A stretch of 64,000 nucleotides of DNA. Source: Dromaius novaehollandiae. Lineage: Eukaryota > Chordata > Aves > Casuariiformes > Dromaiidae. Within the stretch, counting starts at the first letter, position 1; each line of letters begins with the position of its first letter. Below the pieces are notes generated by a model. It made no database searches and was not told the DNA's origin. It saw nothing but the letters and a program-made list of their open reading frames with translations. This document shows, one piece after another, positions 48,322 through 61,164 of the stretch. Location of the stretch: NCBI RefSeq assembly GCF_036370855.1, contig NC_088112.1:19832469-19896468 (forward strand), in the 5' to 3' direction. The position numbers and the translations under genes are program-made.

Positions 48322-48745
48322 CACATAGCACCTTTCATTCAAGGGCTGCAGTATACTTTGTAACCCTTGTAAATATGAGACCACCATCAGTTGAGTAATA
48401 TTATAAACAAATTTTATAAGCTGCTATGTTGAGGCACAGGGGCCCACATTTTTTAAAAAATCAAGTCTAAATTTAGAATTTCACACACTTATTTAGGTAC
48501 CTACACATCAGTCCGATCTCCTACACCTCTGGGTTCCTAACTTCTTGCACAGAAAGGAATGAAAGTTGGTGAGTGTTCAGTAGTTTCAAAACAGTCATTT
48601 ATTCAGGTTAAATAAAGAAGGGTTTAAAGGGTTCTATTTAATTTTTAAATCTTGGCCAGAAAGGTTAAGTGACAGTCCAAACCATGCAGCTGGTAGCAAA
48701 TCATTGCAGAGAAGAACTCAGTTCCTGGTGCCATCTCGCCACTGC
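48322..48745 (-). mobile_element. MIR-like SINE interrupted by a MITE
   Basis: On the + strand, CATAGCACCTTTCATTCAAGG..ATTTTATAAGC..TTGAGGCACAG (48322-48439) and AGAAAGGTTAAGTGACAG..ATGCAGCTGGTAG..GAACTCAGTTCCTG (48658-48735) are consecutive parts of the reverse complement of a MIR/CORE-SINE-type consensus. A 217-base segment with inverted ends separates them. Joining the flanks restores the expected 'GAGGCACAG-AGGTTAAG' order. Confidence 0.6.
48440..48657. mobile_element. MITE-like insertion inside a SINE
   Basis: The ends are imperfect inverted repeats: GGCCCACATTTTTTAAAAAAT on the left, and GGCCAAGATTTAAAAATT on the right when read from the other strand. AG flanks both sides (48438-48439 and 48658-48659), a possible short target duplication. 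No coding content. Confidence 0.55.
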
Positions 48746-49100
48746 AAATCTTAGTACCTTGTGGAATACGTATATTTTACTTGTTGGAAGAACCCAGAGT
48801 TGGAGCACTCTAGTAGAATGTCCAACAAAGTTGTGAGAAAGTTCTTAAAAACAGGGAGGAAATAGCTGGAGAAAAATATGTAGAACAGAAGAAAACTAAA
48901 ATACCAATCTGTTCTATCCACGAGGAGAGTGGGGCTATCTTTGTAAAGACCTTTTTAAGCAACGCAACCTCCTTACATTTCCCGATTTCTTCCATCATAT
49001 ATAAGCTAAAAAAAGAAAGGCACAGAGAATGTGCCACTATGACAATGTTTTGGTCTACTTAATTTTCAGTGATTGTAACTAAAGCTAGTGAACATATTAC

Positions 49101-49181
49101 CTTGCTGTAGACATTAAACCATTCTGGGTGGTGATTCATCTTCTCTGCTTGTAGAGCAACTCGTGTCATAAATCCGAAAGC
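49101..49181 (-). CDS. PCBD2: PCBD2 penultimate coding exon (catalytic motif)
   Basis: An 81-base, phase 0/0 exon of 27 codons: [20 protein letters not shown] then WFNVYSK. It carries the HHPEW motif whose histidines form the dehydratase active site. Acceptor CTCCTAG and donor AAG|GTAATA. It is almost identical to human PCBD2 ([27 protein letters not shown]). The two earlier coding exons (N-terminus and the HRLTAEER..NFNQ region) were searched for on the minus strand and not found in this window. Confidence 0.96.
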
Positions 49182-49885
49182 CTAGGAGGTAAAGAGCAAA
49201 GACAAAAATACTCATCCATCTGCCAGGACAACCGACTGAAGTTACTCTGGCCCTGAATCTTCAAGATTCACTCTAAAACCTCAGAAACTCCTAGAGATGC
49301 TCCAGAATACCGGGCCTCATTTTTGTGCATGTGCTAAAGGAGCGTTTCGTCTTCTCATGCCACCAAAACATTTCCTGATGCTGCGGAAATTATCCCCTTC
49401 AGATCCTGGTTAAACCGTTCTGTTAAATGTTTCTAACTCAGGGATTCAAAACCACTGCCTGAGAGCAATGCTTTTACCTCTGGCATCCACAAGGTATTTT
49501 AAACATCCATCCCAACACTTCTCATCTCCTGCATCCTTGCCAACCTGCCGTTTCTAATTAAGCATCATGCCACAGTATTCTTATACTAAACAGATACCAG
49601 AAACACATCCTTTCATGTAATTACTTTGCTATTTATCTTACTGGGGGGAGAAAGGCAGCAGGTGGGTTTGGCTCTCTGCTTTATGACCTCATATTTTACC
49701 TTAAATGGTTAAAATAGATTTCCCAATCCTCTGCCCCTATATTCTGCACTGCACATTTCTCCAGGATGCAGGTTTTATCACAGGCTCAAGAAGAAAATAA
49801 TAGGAGACTCTTGCCAAAATACTTAAGAGTAAATCACTACACTACAAGGAAAATTAGAATGTCCATGCAAATCAAGAATGCAATT

Positions 49886-49980
49886 ATACAACAGGGCCCA
49901 AAGGGCCTCAGTGCATGAGCAGAACGCCTTTAAGTCAATAGGCTTTGCTCATACTGTGTTCCCATCCATCAGGGTTCGGG
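49886..49980. mobile_element. MITE-like palindromic element
   Basis: A hairpin with ATGAGCA (49915-49921) pairs with TGCTCAT (49946-49952), and an inner GCCT..AGGC pair brackets TTAAGTCAAT. The flanks GGGCC..CAGTGC and ATCAGGGTTCGGG resemble the ends of the sauropsid palindromic elements seen elsewhere in the window. Confidence 0.55.
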
Positions 49981-50751
49981 ACCTAAATTAACATGCAAAG
50001 CAAAAGTCACATCCATCTCTGTGGTCTGGTTCATATTACGATACAACCATCTCAGCAAAAACCTACCTGATTTAGGTAGTTTTGTAGTGCTAACTTGAAG
50101 AGAACGTATATAGTCCACATTCCACCAAGTGATGGCCATTTCAAACAAACATGTGGTCAACGAATAACATATAATGGTTGATAATAGCTTCAGTCTTTCA
50201 GCCTCCCACAAATTACAAAAACCTTTACGAAAAAAGAATCAGTGCCTGGATGAAGTATGACTTTGTTAGTACCTTTGCCAGTCAAATGAATGCAAACGTT
50301 ATAATCAGAGAAAATCATTCCAATGAGGTTTGTCATTTGGAAATCACCAAACTGTCAGCAATTAAAAAGCTTTTTTCTTTGACCCAAGAGCATTCCAAAA
50401 TTTGGGAAATCTAACTTCCCTTGAAGCTCTCATTTGGTTTAATTTTACTCGGAGTGAATAATTATGGTTAAAAAATTTCAAATGTTTCAACAACATGCTT
50501 TGAAGCGGAAAGCAGTAAGTTGTGCACTAGGTATTAGTGACGAGTTGGAACACGTATGCACTAATAGTTCTAAAACATATTTTATTTAAAGGTTTTCAGA
50601 GTTCCCATTGGCTTAATTGGAGTGTTACTTCCAACACAGCAACTTATATACAAAGTTGTCCCCAAAAGTTTGAAACAGTCAGCAACGCATCTGCAATTAG
50701 ATGGCCTTCGTACAAACAGCAAAGGGAAAACTAGATCAGATTTATGAAAAA

Positions 50752-50872
50752 CCCTACCGAGTTCACGTATGCACTACCAACGACTATCAGACTGAGTAAC
50801 CCACCCGCATATGTACATATGCGGCTTATATTACCCATGCACGCTTCATTTATTGCATGAACGTACTCGGTT
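50752..50872. mobile_element. MITE-like element with concentric palindromes
   Basis: Outer imperfect inverted repeats at 50757-50773 (CCGAGTTCACGTATGCA) and 50854-50870 (TGCATGAACGTACTCGG) enclose a perfect 20-base palindrome at 50805-50824 (CCGCATATGTACATATGCGG). Their centres coincide within one base, as expected for a foldback element. Confidence 0.6.
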
Positions 50873-53800
50873 GCTCTGCGCTCAGACGGAGGGAACACAG
50901 CAGACTACTCTGCAAACAAACTAGCCTGTGAGACTAATCTGTTCTGGAGCTCTTCCTTCCCACCTTATGACAACAAATCCTCCCCAATTAGTGCACCACC
51001 AGGCTAATCTATTCTCTCATTCCCCTGCAGTCAGCAAAAAGCCTCCCAGCTGGATGAAATGGACACTTGTCTTAAAACTGAACATATTCTTGAAGAGCGC
51101 TGAACTTGGGGTTGCCTGTACCCTGCAAAGGAATTAATTTCAGAACAGAGGGCCCTCCCCAGGACAGGTCCTGTTGCTCTTTTCTAAGACCCTAACCTTG
51201 GAAATAAGGGCTGGAGTGCTCCAGCTGACTACAACCGTCATAACTAGAGTAGTCTGATGTTTCTAGTAAAGGATGAAAGTGTGCACATGTGTGATACATA
51301 CATATTGCCCTGCTTTACTCAGAGCAATTCTTTCTCATTGCAAATTATTCAAAGCAACTTACTTTTTGTATTTGAGTTTATTTTATTTATACACAAAAAG
51401 TAAGAATCTCCCACTAAGAAAATGAGCTACAGTTCTGCCGAGCAATTTCACCAGTGCAATCTCCATTAAGGTCCTAAATACTTCCTTTGCCAATTAAATG
51501 AATTAGAACGCTATTGTTTATGAATCACCTTTATATTTGTAGAGCCATAACCTTTCTTTTAGAAAATACAATTGGCTCTGGAAGGAAAAGATATTTAGGT
51601 TTGATTAGCTATGAAAACACTAATACATAAAATCAGGTTGGACATTTCTTCACGTCTTGAAACTTGATCAGTAATTTGGTCTAATTGGTGATCAAGGAAA
51701 CTATCTTGTGATCAATTAAAGTAATTACCACATTCCGGCAACACAAACAACCTTAATTTGAGTAGGAGTCTGCACTTTTTCAACTTTAATTAAAAATAAT
51801 GAAAATTATTAAACAGTCTGCAGTGCAAGATCATTGTCAAGATGGCATTGGTGGGTAGAGTTTATCAGACCATCACGCACTTCTTGATGAAAGTAGGACA
51901 AGTACTTTACTTATGACAGTAAGATCCAACACAGTCTTGAACTTAACTATACTAATAACAGAGTTCTGTAGCCCCCCGGCCACTAAAGAGAACTTTTTCA
52001 GATATCAACTTGAAAAACAGGGCAGAACAAAAGGATTCACGTGTTTTCCAGAAGCCACAAAGAAGTGTTCAAAGACACATTAGTGTATTAAATATTCTAT
52101 TATGTAAAGTATTCCGATATTTCAGTAACAGGCATATTAACTAAATACTTTCAGCCTAAACCATCTGGTACATTTGGGCTATTCTGGCTAAAATAACATC
52201 TGTACACATAGGTTACTCTGAACAAGCTCATCACAGCCCAAGCCAAGGAAGACAGCAGAATCTCTGTAACAAACTAGGCAACAACAGTAGAAAAAGTACT
52301 GAGCAAAGCAATCCTGAACAGACAAGGAGATGTCCTGGATGTGCTAGCAGGTCTTCTGCCTTCATGTCTTTTAAGACCATGAAAGAAGGAACTAAAAACT
52401 ACTGGTGTTTCAGTTGTAACACCACTTCTAAAATGGTTTTTAAATACTACCGGTCATAGTGTGCCTGCATGAGATAAAAATCAGAGCTACTCTTGGAAGA
52501 ATAACTTATACTAAGAAAGTGAAAAAAAGATTTAAAAAAAATTCAGCTGTCAGATCTTGCTCAAGTAGTGTTTTGGGACTGGCCAAACTGCTTTTTAAAG
52601 TGATAAAATACGCTATCAAAAATAAGGCTTAATGCAACTAGTGTTTCTTGAAAATGGGAAAAACAGAAGCGGGAGGAAAGATGAAATTCCATCCACCACT
52701 TCTCACTGCACGACGTTTTACAGCTTTGCGAGACTCGCAGGATCCCTGAGCTAATCTGCTATTATTCTTCCTTTCACACTTCTTAAGCAAGGAATCAATT
52801 CATCTTAATACTTTTTAAACATGCTGCTTTTGTACAATGCTTGCCAACATTATCTTGATGAGTTATACATCAAAGCAACACAGGTCGATATGTCGTGCTA
52901 ATATATCACTGAACAGCGAGTCCCCAGTGATAGATTACCACAGTGTATCTCCAGAACAAAGCAGCTGACAATACTTTACACAAAAATGAAGATACTCAAG
53001 AAAAACAGCTGAGGGGCTCAACAATATAACCGTACTTTTTATTTATTTGTTTTAAAACATGTAAACTTTGAAGACAGTACCCAGGCCTCTTCAATCCTTC
53101 AGACATTCAGCCAAGGAAACCATATGCTAATCACAAGTACATTAAAGTTTCTGCCTCCCATCTGTCATTATAATGCTTGAGGCAGCATTAACCTTGACCT
53201 TTTGCAATGTAAGGGCTACCTGTCTTCCCTCCCACACCCATCAGTGCTACATTTGTATCATTTATCGGTGGGAAATGCATAAATAACACAAGTTATAGTG
53301 CCATTGTCATATATGACAATAGATAACTATGCTTAGCGCATTTGCTTTCCATTCACCGAAGTAAAAATGATCATTGCACGTGGTTTATAGCAGGCGTCCT
53401 CTTGGTTCTTCAAGCAGCTTGAACACTTATCACAAAAATAAACTCAAATCATTCAGGTTCAGTTCCAAGCTGTAGAAGTTTTCACATATCTAGCTTACAT
53501 TACTACCTAACAGTGAGCTATGGGTCAGCAGATAAAAGGGAAAACTCATGTTAAGCTAAATTAAAGTGCGTTTTGTAACGTCACTAGGGTTTAACTTAAT
53601 CTCATGACATTTTCTGCTGTGCTCACAAGAAAAATCAAGGGTGTTTTATTTTAAATCCTATTAACTCCTTTAAGAAATATTTTTACCTTATAAATATGCA
53701 AGATCTTCTTATAGCATCACACTATTAATTGGAAAATGACAATGTGGTTAAAACACAACAAAGAGGAATCCAATTAATATTTAAAAAGGTGAGAGCAACA

Positions 53801-53924
53801 CACAAGGACAGGTACTCATTCTTGAAAGTATGTGCCCATTTTAGGATTGTCTCCTGATGGCGTCAGTCTATCTGAATATTCTCCAGGGAAATTGAATCCA
53901 TGTGGCATTAGACATTGGTTTTCC

Positions 53925-53954
53925 TTTTTTTTTTTTTTGGGGGGGGGGGGGGGG
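53925..53954 (+). repeat. T14G16 homopolymer junction
   Basis: A run of 14 T is followed directly by 16 G. Such junctions are error-prone in sequencing, so the exact length is uncertain. Confidence 0.85.
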
Positions 53955-54334
53955 CCTGTCTGGATTTATATACGACATAAAGCAGGGGAATGCTTTACTG
54001 TTGCTCTTCCCCCTTTTAATATCATTCCAAGAATACTAGGACAATCCTTCTTGAGAATGCAACTAAATCATGTCCTAAAAACTCTCGATCATCCAGCCCC
54101 TTCTGTGACCTTGCTCTGCTACAGACTGCCCTGAGGACCTTCACCTCTGTCCCTCACCTGCCTTGTCTGGAGCTTAGCATAACTCGTGGCTCGACAGAAT
54201 CGGGTCCCCCATCGCTCTGGTGGGACAGCCAGCAAGTCATGGAGGCTCTAGTCTCTTTGAAGATCAGCAACACACTGAAAACAGAGAAGGACAACGACTT
54301 AAGGCCTTGCACACTTTTAACAACTCATTTGCCA

Positions 54335-54405
54335 TGGAAGCGGGCTAGCACGTTTTGCCCAAGTTTCCCTATTACCTCCATTTCACGCCTAGGAAACAAT
54401 ACTAC
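54335..54405. mobile_element. Possible MIR-like trace
   Basis: GCCCAAGTTTCCCTATTACCTCCATTTCACGCCTAGGAAAC resembles, in broken form, the MIR 3' region around TTATTATCCCCATTTTACAGATGAGGAAAC. It is very diverged and could be chance. Confidence 0.3.
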
Positions 54406-57400
54406 ACCATGTCCACCTGGAGCACAAGCAGAGCATGAACGTGAAAAATTCCTGGCAAATCCAAGGTGGTGGATTTTTTCCTCCTCTTTAATAATATCTC
54501 GCTACTCAAACTACTAATACATCTAACACTCCTGTTCTCCGAGCCTTGCTCAGGATTTGGGAAAACACTACTCGTAACTCTGAAAAATACCAACAAAGGG
54601 AAAGGATGGAAGTGGCCATTTCTGTCTTAAAAAAGAAATGCGGAGTTGTTAAAAAAAAACAGAACAAAACAAAAAAAACCCTACAACTTCTAACTTAACC
54701 ATCCATGTTCTTCTGAATTTACAATAACCTTTCAGAAATCCACTGCTTACTACTCACATCCCCCACACATATCTGCACACATCATTCATAACAAAGTGAA
54801 ACGTTACTTTGCTCTTAAAAATAAAGTTACCTATCTATACTCATATTATAGCTCTAAACGCCATACTCCAAGTTGTATGTTAGGTCTGCCACAGTATGCA
54901 AAAACCTTTACACTATGTTGTACAAAGGCGGCTGTTTCTATCTTGCAACACTTGTTTACAATTACGTCGGTGAAGAAACTAGCGAGCCAGCTCTATATCA
55001 AACACTTTTGACAGCAAAAGCACAAACACTGATCTACTCTAAGTAGCTTGCCACTCTATGTAATCTTGGAAAAGGCATTCTTGCCTTTGATTCTGAAAAT
55101 GTTTATACTTCATACATTATGCAAATAGTTTTTATATATTAAGAAATAATGCAAGCAAAGCTCAAGTTAAATTAAATTCTTCAACAACAACCTTGCCAAA
55201 GCACTGATTTTCCTATAAAAAAATTATTCCAATTTGTTGATCTTACATTGGATGAAACATACTGTAACAATCTTCATAATTTATGTCCTGTTGGGACACT
55301 ATGATTTGAAGTAACATAATACAGACCAGCATCACTGCTAATCTAAACCACCTGACCAGATAAACAACAGCTTCCCCTTCTCTCTTCATTGAGGGTATTT
55401 CTGTTTATTGTCATATGATTTACCAATTTTAAGAACATGAAGAATAAATGGAGGCAAACAGAACTGGAGCTCTGAGGCATGGCCTTTCTTAAACTGGTAT
55501 GTTTTCTCACACAGGTACCGGTATAATGTCAAGAGCTGCAGGAGATGACAGACGGCAATTTCAGGAATTCTGTCCTCAGGAAAAAGCCCAAGCTGCTCAG
55601 AGCGAAGAAAAGTTTACATTTATTCAGTACAATCTAGACCAGGTGCAGCACTAGAAGCTCTACAGTTCTGATGCTACCAAACATGCAAATCTCCAAAATA
55701 AGTTTGAGTCAAAGGCTTTATCTCCCAAATTCAGCAGGGATCTAAACTATGACACAGGTTTATCATAAAACAGGTGCAAGCATAGTTTGCCCCATCCAAG
55801 AATCAACAGGTCTGAAACAAGTACAAAATTTCTCTTAAGGCCAAGGGATATAGAGAATTGATGCAAGAAAAGCAACTAACAGAAAGGTATAAAGAGTGTT
55901 GACCTGCTCTTAAACACTTCTTCCTCCTTTTGTTTTAATCTTCCCCTCACGTTCACTCGTGTGCAAAATGCACTCAAGTGCACTCTGCATGACAAATCTC
56001 ACCTTTACCTTTCCTGCTTATATCAGTATTTTCATAACTGATGAATTTGGACCTATTTTTCCCTTATTGGTGATAATATGATACAACATGCTACATCTAT
56101 TACCTTCTTCCTCCTTATTTTTACTTTTCCAGCAGCCTCAGTGTTATCTGAGGATCATTTTTCCTATTCTCATTTTTATTACAATAAGTGATTGCACCTG
56201 GATTGCATGAACAGAAAGTAGATAATATGCACAGTGATTCAATGAACAGATTTCATGTCCAATTTAATCATCTGTACCACCAAAAAGATTTATAAGCTTG
56301 ACTGAATGAAGTAAGAGAACATGGCAATGTCGTAAACCAGCACAAAAACTTCTTTCTGCTAGCGATAAAAATTTCAAACTATCTAAACTCCACCTTATTA
56401 GAAGATATATTCTTTTGCTTATAGGCATATAAAAATAATTATTGTTGCCTGTAAAGACTTATGCAAAAATAAGTGAAGGTCCTAAATTTAAAGTTCCAGC
56501 TAAACCAGGAACAAGGTCCCAGGAGCCCATAACAACGGCATCTCCTTTAATGCACCATCTGCTTTGGAGAGGGCTGCAGCATCCTCTGCTTGTCGCAGAG
56601 ATGCTCTCTGAACAGCAGCCTTTATGCCGTGCATACCCATCCCGACCTTGCTGGCTTTTAGCTGTGGCCCTGCCACTGAAGGCTGAGCTTTGCACCTTAC
56701 CTAGCACCCAATAACACCGAATGCTTCATGAAATACCATCAGAAGTCAACTGGTTCAAAGGCAACAGAGCTAAATGACGTGGTGAACAAAAGTAAAAGTT
56801 TAGCATTATTTCCTTAGCTCACTGCTAAATGAATTCTTCTGTAGCAGCTTCAGTAGCAAACCTAAGGCGGCTAAAATCATGCATAATTACAAAGATTTCC
56901 ACAGATGGCATTTGTGATATATCAACTTTTTAGAAAAGCATCTGAAATACTTTTTCTCCTCCATGCTCTAGGTAAATGCAGCCTTGTAAATATTATTTAT
57001 TCAAAAATTATGTTCAATCAGATTTTAAATATCTGTATCCAGTTTTATCAAGCTACACTTGCCCTTTTCCTTAATAGTACTCTTACTCACTCAACACAGG
57101 AAAAAAGGCAGAAAATAATCACAGGTTTCCGGACTGAACTAGGACACAGAAGAAATCCTCCAGCCACACAGTCAGCTAAATATTGCCCTCCACCTCCTAA
57201 GCCATTTTCTTGTGCTCAAAAATGGAATATAAAGGTTGCACTTAGGAGGTTTACACCAAATAAAATGGCTATTTAAAGAAACATGACTTTTTAAAATGAG
57301 CTTTTTGCACCCTACCTAAAAACATTAAATAATACAATGAAGCCCCCATTAACTGAGCACCTGTTAAAGCAATCAGTCACTTAAAATAATAAACTCTCTT

Positions 57401-57699
57401 GGCTGTGCAACTGAAAGAACAATGATAATTTCACTTGCTAAAATAAATGTTTGGCCTAGCAAATCAAAACTGTAGCTGTACTGTAATAAAGCCCTCAAAC
57501 AAAACACTATAAAAATAAACTAGTAATAAGATGCAGTTACTCCCCACTCTAACCTTTTGAATTCATGCACCTGAATCTTCTGTTAAGTCACTCTACTCAC
57601 CTATATGCTTCATATTGCACAAATATTCTGGCACTTGGATGTTAAAACATCCTTGATCACATAGTTCCAGCCCACAGTATAAAGCTATTTGAAATTGGA

Positions 57700-57812
57700 C
57701 TAAACGAGAATTAATTTAAGCGAATGCTTAACTTCAAAAATGTGCTCAAATCCTCTGACTTTTATAGTGCTCAGGTGCTTGCTTGAGTAGAAAGCTTTTC
57801 TGAATTGGTCCA
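57700..57812. mobile_element. MITE-like fragment of the 15722 type
   Basis: AAGCGAATGCTTAACTTC on the left and GCTTTTCTGAATTGGTCC on the right match the arm and end words of the palindromic family at 15722 (ATGCTTAACTT.., GCTTTGTTGAATC). Pairing of the arms is weak because of divergence. Confidence 0.45.
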
Positions 57813-60800
57813 GAAGAACAGGGAAGTTCATTATCCCATCACACCACATTTTGGATGAAACACACTTGGCCATAGCAGAAATACTGCTATTTTTCCAATG
57901 CTTCTTTTTACTTGTACACAAAGGAATGATTTCATCCTGTAGACATGAAAATGAAGTTCACATGCCATGCATGTTGTTGATAACATAAGGAGTACTCAGA
58001 CAAAATTCTCCTTGGTCTTTTGGCCAAGATTACACATACTACCAGTTTAATATCCAAAATATTCTCTGCTGAGTATCCAAGGGCAATCGCATCCTGCCTC
58101 TGATAAGCCTTTAAATCTCTGCCATTTATGATCCTAAGAAAACATCAAAGAGTGATAAGAAAGCCATTGCTTTATGATGGATTAAGAGAAGAAGCAGCTG
58201 GTCTCATGATCATTTCATCTTTGGCTATCCTCTTACCACCACGCTATGAGCTTTTTTGTTTTGGTTTGGTTTTTTAAAGACAGATACATCACAAGGTCAA
58301 CAACTCAAACATGTGATAAAGGAATCACTGAAGACGGAGGTGTGAGGATTTCAGAGAGGTGCTCTAACCGCCTCTTGGCCAAGCCAGAATCAAAAAAGAG
58401 CTAAAGCTATAAAATAACATGATCTGAGGAACACATACTGCAGATCCAGTCAGAGAATCATCTCTCAACTGAGCTGCTGAAAACATCATACTATATTGTC
58501 AGAATGAGCCTCGAGAAGGTTTGTATAACCTTTCCAGTAGCAGCAGATTATATGTGGATGCAGTGAACTCAGCAGGAGTTTCTCCTGGGCCAGCACGGGC
58601 TGGCTTATATTTTACATTGCACTATAAAATCCAAATAATACCTTTTTAACACAAACATTTCAAACCACAGATCCTGTGAAAGAAGAGTAGGAGAGAGAGA
58701 ACATCATCCCAGACAACATGTTTCTCTTTGGGACATTCTTCAAACCTGATCAGTTGGGTAGTTCACCTCTTTTCTAACGCCCAATGTTCTTTATGCAACG
58801 GAACGTGCGCAGCCTGCACGAGTTTCATGGACTTGTGCTTCGTTTCCTGCATTTAATATTCAGGGCAATGGCTGAAGCAAGTAACGAAGAAATGGGCAAA
58901 GGGGACTACATTAAAATACAGTATTAAAAATACAGGTTCACTTTATCACTAACAGCTTAGACAGAAGTGCACAACCTACACTCAACTTTTTAAACTGTCT
59001 TCGGAGCCCTTCTGGCTGCTCTAAGCACAGGCCTGCTAGCAATCGAGTGCATGCACTATCTACAGTTTTGAGAAGCTCCAAGTTTTTGCTTGTTTACTGA
59101 GATACAAGAGCTCATCTGGGCAACCCACACCGTTTTGTACATAGGGGCATACTGAAAGGGGTAGATGGGTTCACATAAGCAGACAAATACTAATTCTTAG
59201 CCCTCCAATCAATGTCAAATTTCCTGTAGAAATTCAAATGAGCATGCGGTGAAGTAAGGGAAACCCTTTGTACACTTCTGTTTATTAGATTAGGCATTAA
59301 AAGAAGCATGCATAAACACAACAACCTGAGCTTGTAAAAAGCTAACAGTGTTTTTGCTTGCTAAAACCATCCACTCGTATCACGGCATAAAGATTCTTCT
59401 AACAAGGTACATCTTGGTAATACACAAGCATGTATTTCTATTGTTATTCGCAGCACAATGAAAATCACACTCGAGCATGAAATGAATCAGGACCTTCCCC
59501 TCTGCACCTCGGAATATAAAACATTTTCCTATAAAGCACCCTTAGCAATAAATAAGCAGCGCAGTGAGGTGCTGACTCAGCACTCGCAAACCCAGGCCCC
59601 GCGTTAGCGCGCTGGCTCCTCGCTGCACAACACGTTCCTCAGCAAAAGCTTCATGCAAATCCCTCAAAGACATCGCAGTCGACTTCATGTTTTTCAAAAC
59701 GTAAGCGACTCTTCATCTGCGCCCAACAAAAATTAAAGGGAGAAAATGGCAAATGGAGAGCAGGGGAGGAGGAGGAGGAGGAAGGAAAGTTCGCCCCCAA
59801 AAACCTATTTGAAGCCGGTTTACAGCTTTATGAAAGACGAAAGAAAAATTATACTCACATCACACTGATAAACTGTGGGTCTGCCAGTGGCTTTTCAGAG
59901 CAGATGTAACATTTTAGCAAATGTGATTGTTTGTGAAAGAAATAATTCTGATCAAAAACGAAATTGCAGCCAGCCCGAGCGCTGCACTTTGTCACTCTAA
60001 TCCAGCCTGACAGGAAGCAGTAAGTGGAGATTCCTACTGTGAAAGGAGCAGATGTGAAAGGTCAGCGCTGGCCTGGAACTTCAAAACCGTTAACGTGTAA
60101 AACAGTGTGCATTAAAGCCTGAAACAGCTAACCGCTGGATTAACGGATGTCCGCTAAGTGGGTTTGATGTGCTTTTGGCAAGTAATGGTTAATTTTTAAA
60201 TAGGTGCATTGTAATTTTATTTTATTTTATTCGACCAGCCAGAGTCCATTTTTAATTACAATCGCAGAGTATAATATCCCAAAGCATGCTTTTCCTTCAT
60301 GCTTTTTTGGAGGGGGACTACTAGAAAGTGAGAACTGCTGGTGTTCTTTACAGTTTTAAAATGTAGTCAGGCACGATTCCAAAAGCAAGGGGATGCAGAA
60401 GGTTAAACATAATCAAGCTGGAGAGATGTGCTCTTTGCATCTAAACCAGCGTCTTTGCAGCACCCCCATACAAATAAATTTTAATGCATAAAGTTATAAG
60501 GCATGAGGTTTCCTGAACTGAAAAGGTAAAAGAAATTATTCCGAGTGACCATCTTTAGAAAAGGCAACATAAATCTTATTTACATTTTCCCAAATGAAGT
60601 GGTCCAGCTGAATTCAAAACCATTACCACATTTGCCAAAGTTAGTTTAACAAAGAAAGAGTTCAAACTTTAGTTAAAATCAGTTGACCTGCTCTTGTTTG
60701 CTATCTTTTAGTATGCCTGTATGGCTGATATACAGTTCGTCCAGTTTAATTCAAACAGTGAATAATCATTATAAATCCATTTGTGCATTACATATAGCTG

Positions 60801-61105
60801 AAAGAAGGAGAAAAATTTCTCCTCTTCAAATCTACAACAATGCTTGTGAAATCCAAAAGGCATTGACAAATAATTTATTTTTATTCAGATTAATGCATGA
60901 AATAAGCATAAGGCAAACGCTGTAATATTTTTTACTTAAGTGATAATAAATCCATCTTTTAAGGAAAGCATTCGTATTAGAGCCAACTGGAGAGCAGCCC
61001 AAAGATCAGTTGGACAGCCTTAAGCACTGGCCTGCTTAAGTCTATATACAACAGGTCTGCTCAGTGTGCCATACTCAGCAACTGGAGATGCAGTTTCCCC
61101 ACAAA

Positions 61106-61110
<5 letters not shown>

Positions 61111-61160
<50 letters not shown>
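61111..61160 (+). repeat. (AG)25 microsatellite
   Basis: An uninterrupted AG dinucleotide tract of 50 bases in the PCBD2 intron. Confidence 0.97.

Positions 61161-61164
<4 letters not shown>

Larger units (their letters stand above)
47168..49100 (-). other. PCBD2: PCBD2 last intron
   Basis: An intron of 1933 bases with GT..AG ends. It contains a MIR-like SINE interrupted by a palindromic insertion (48322-48745), annotated separately. Confidence 0.85.

Noticed and set aside
50066-50140. Candidate PCBD2 exon ending CTAAATCAG|GTAGGT on the minus strand
   Set aside because: The translation (..LQNYLNQ) only resembles the last residues of the expected exon. The preceding residues do not match and no acceptor fits.
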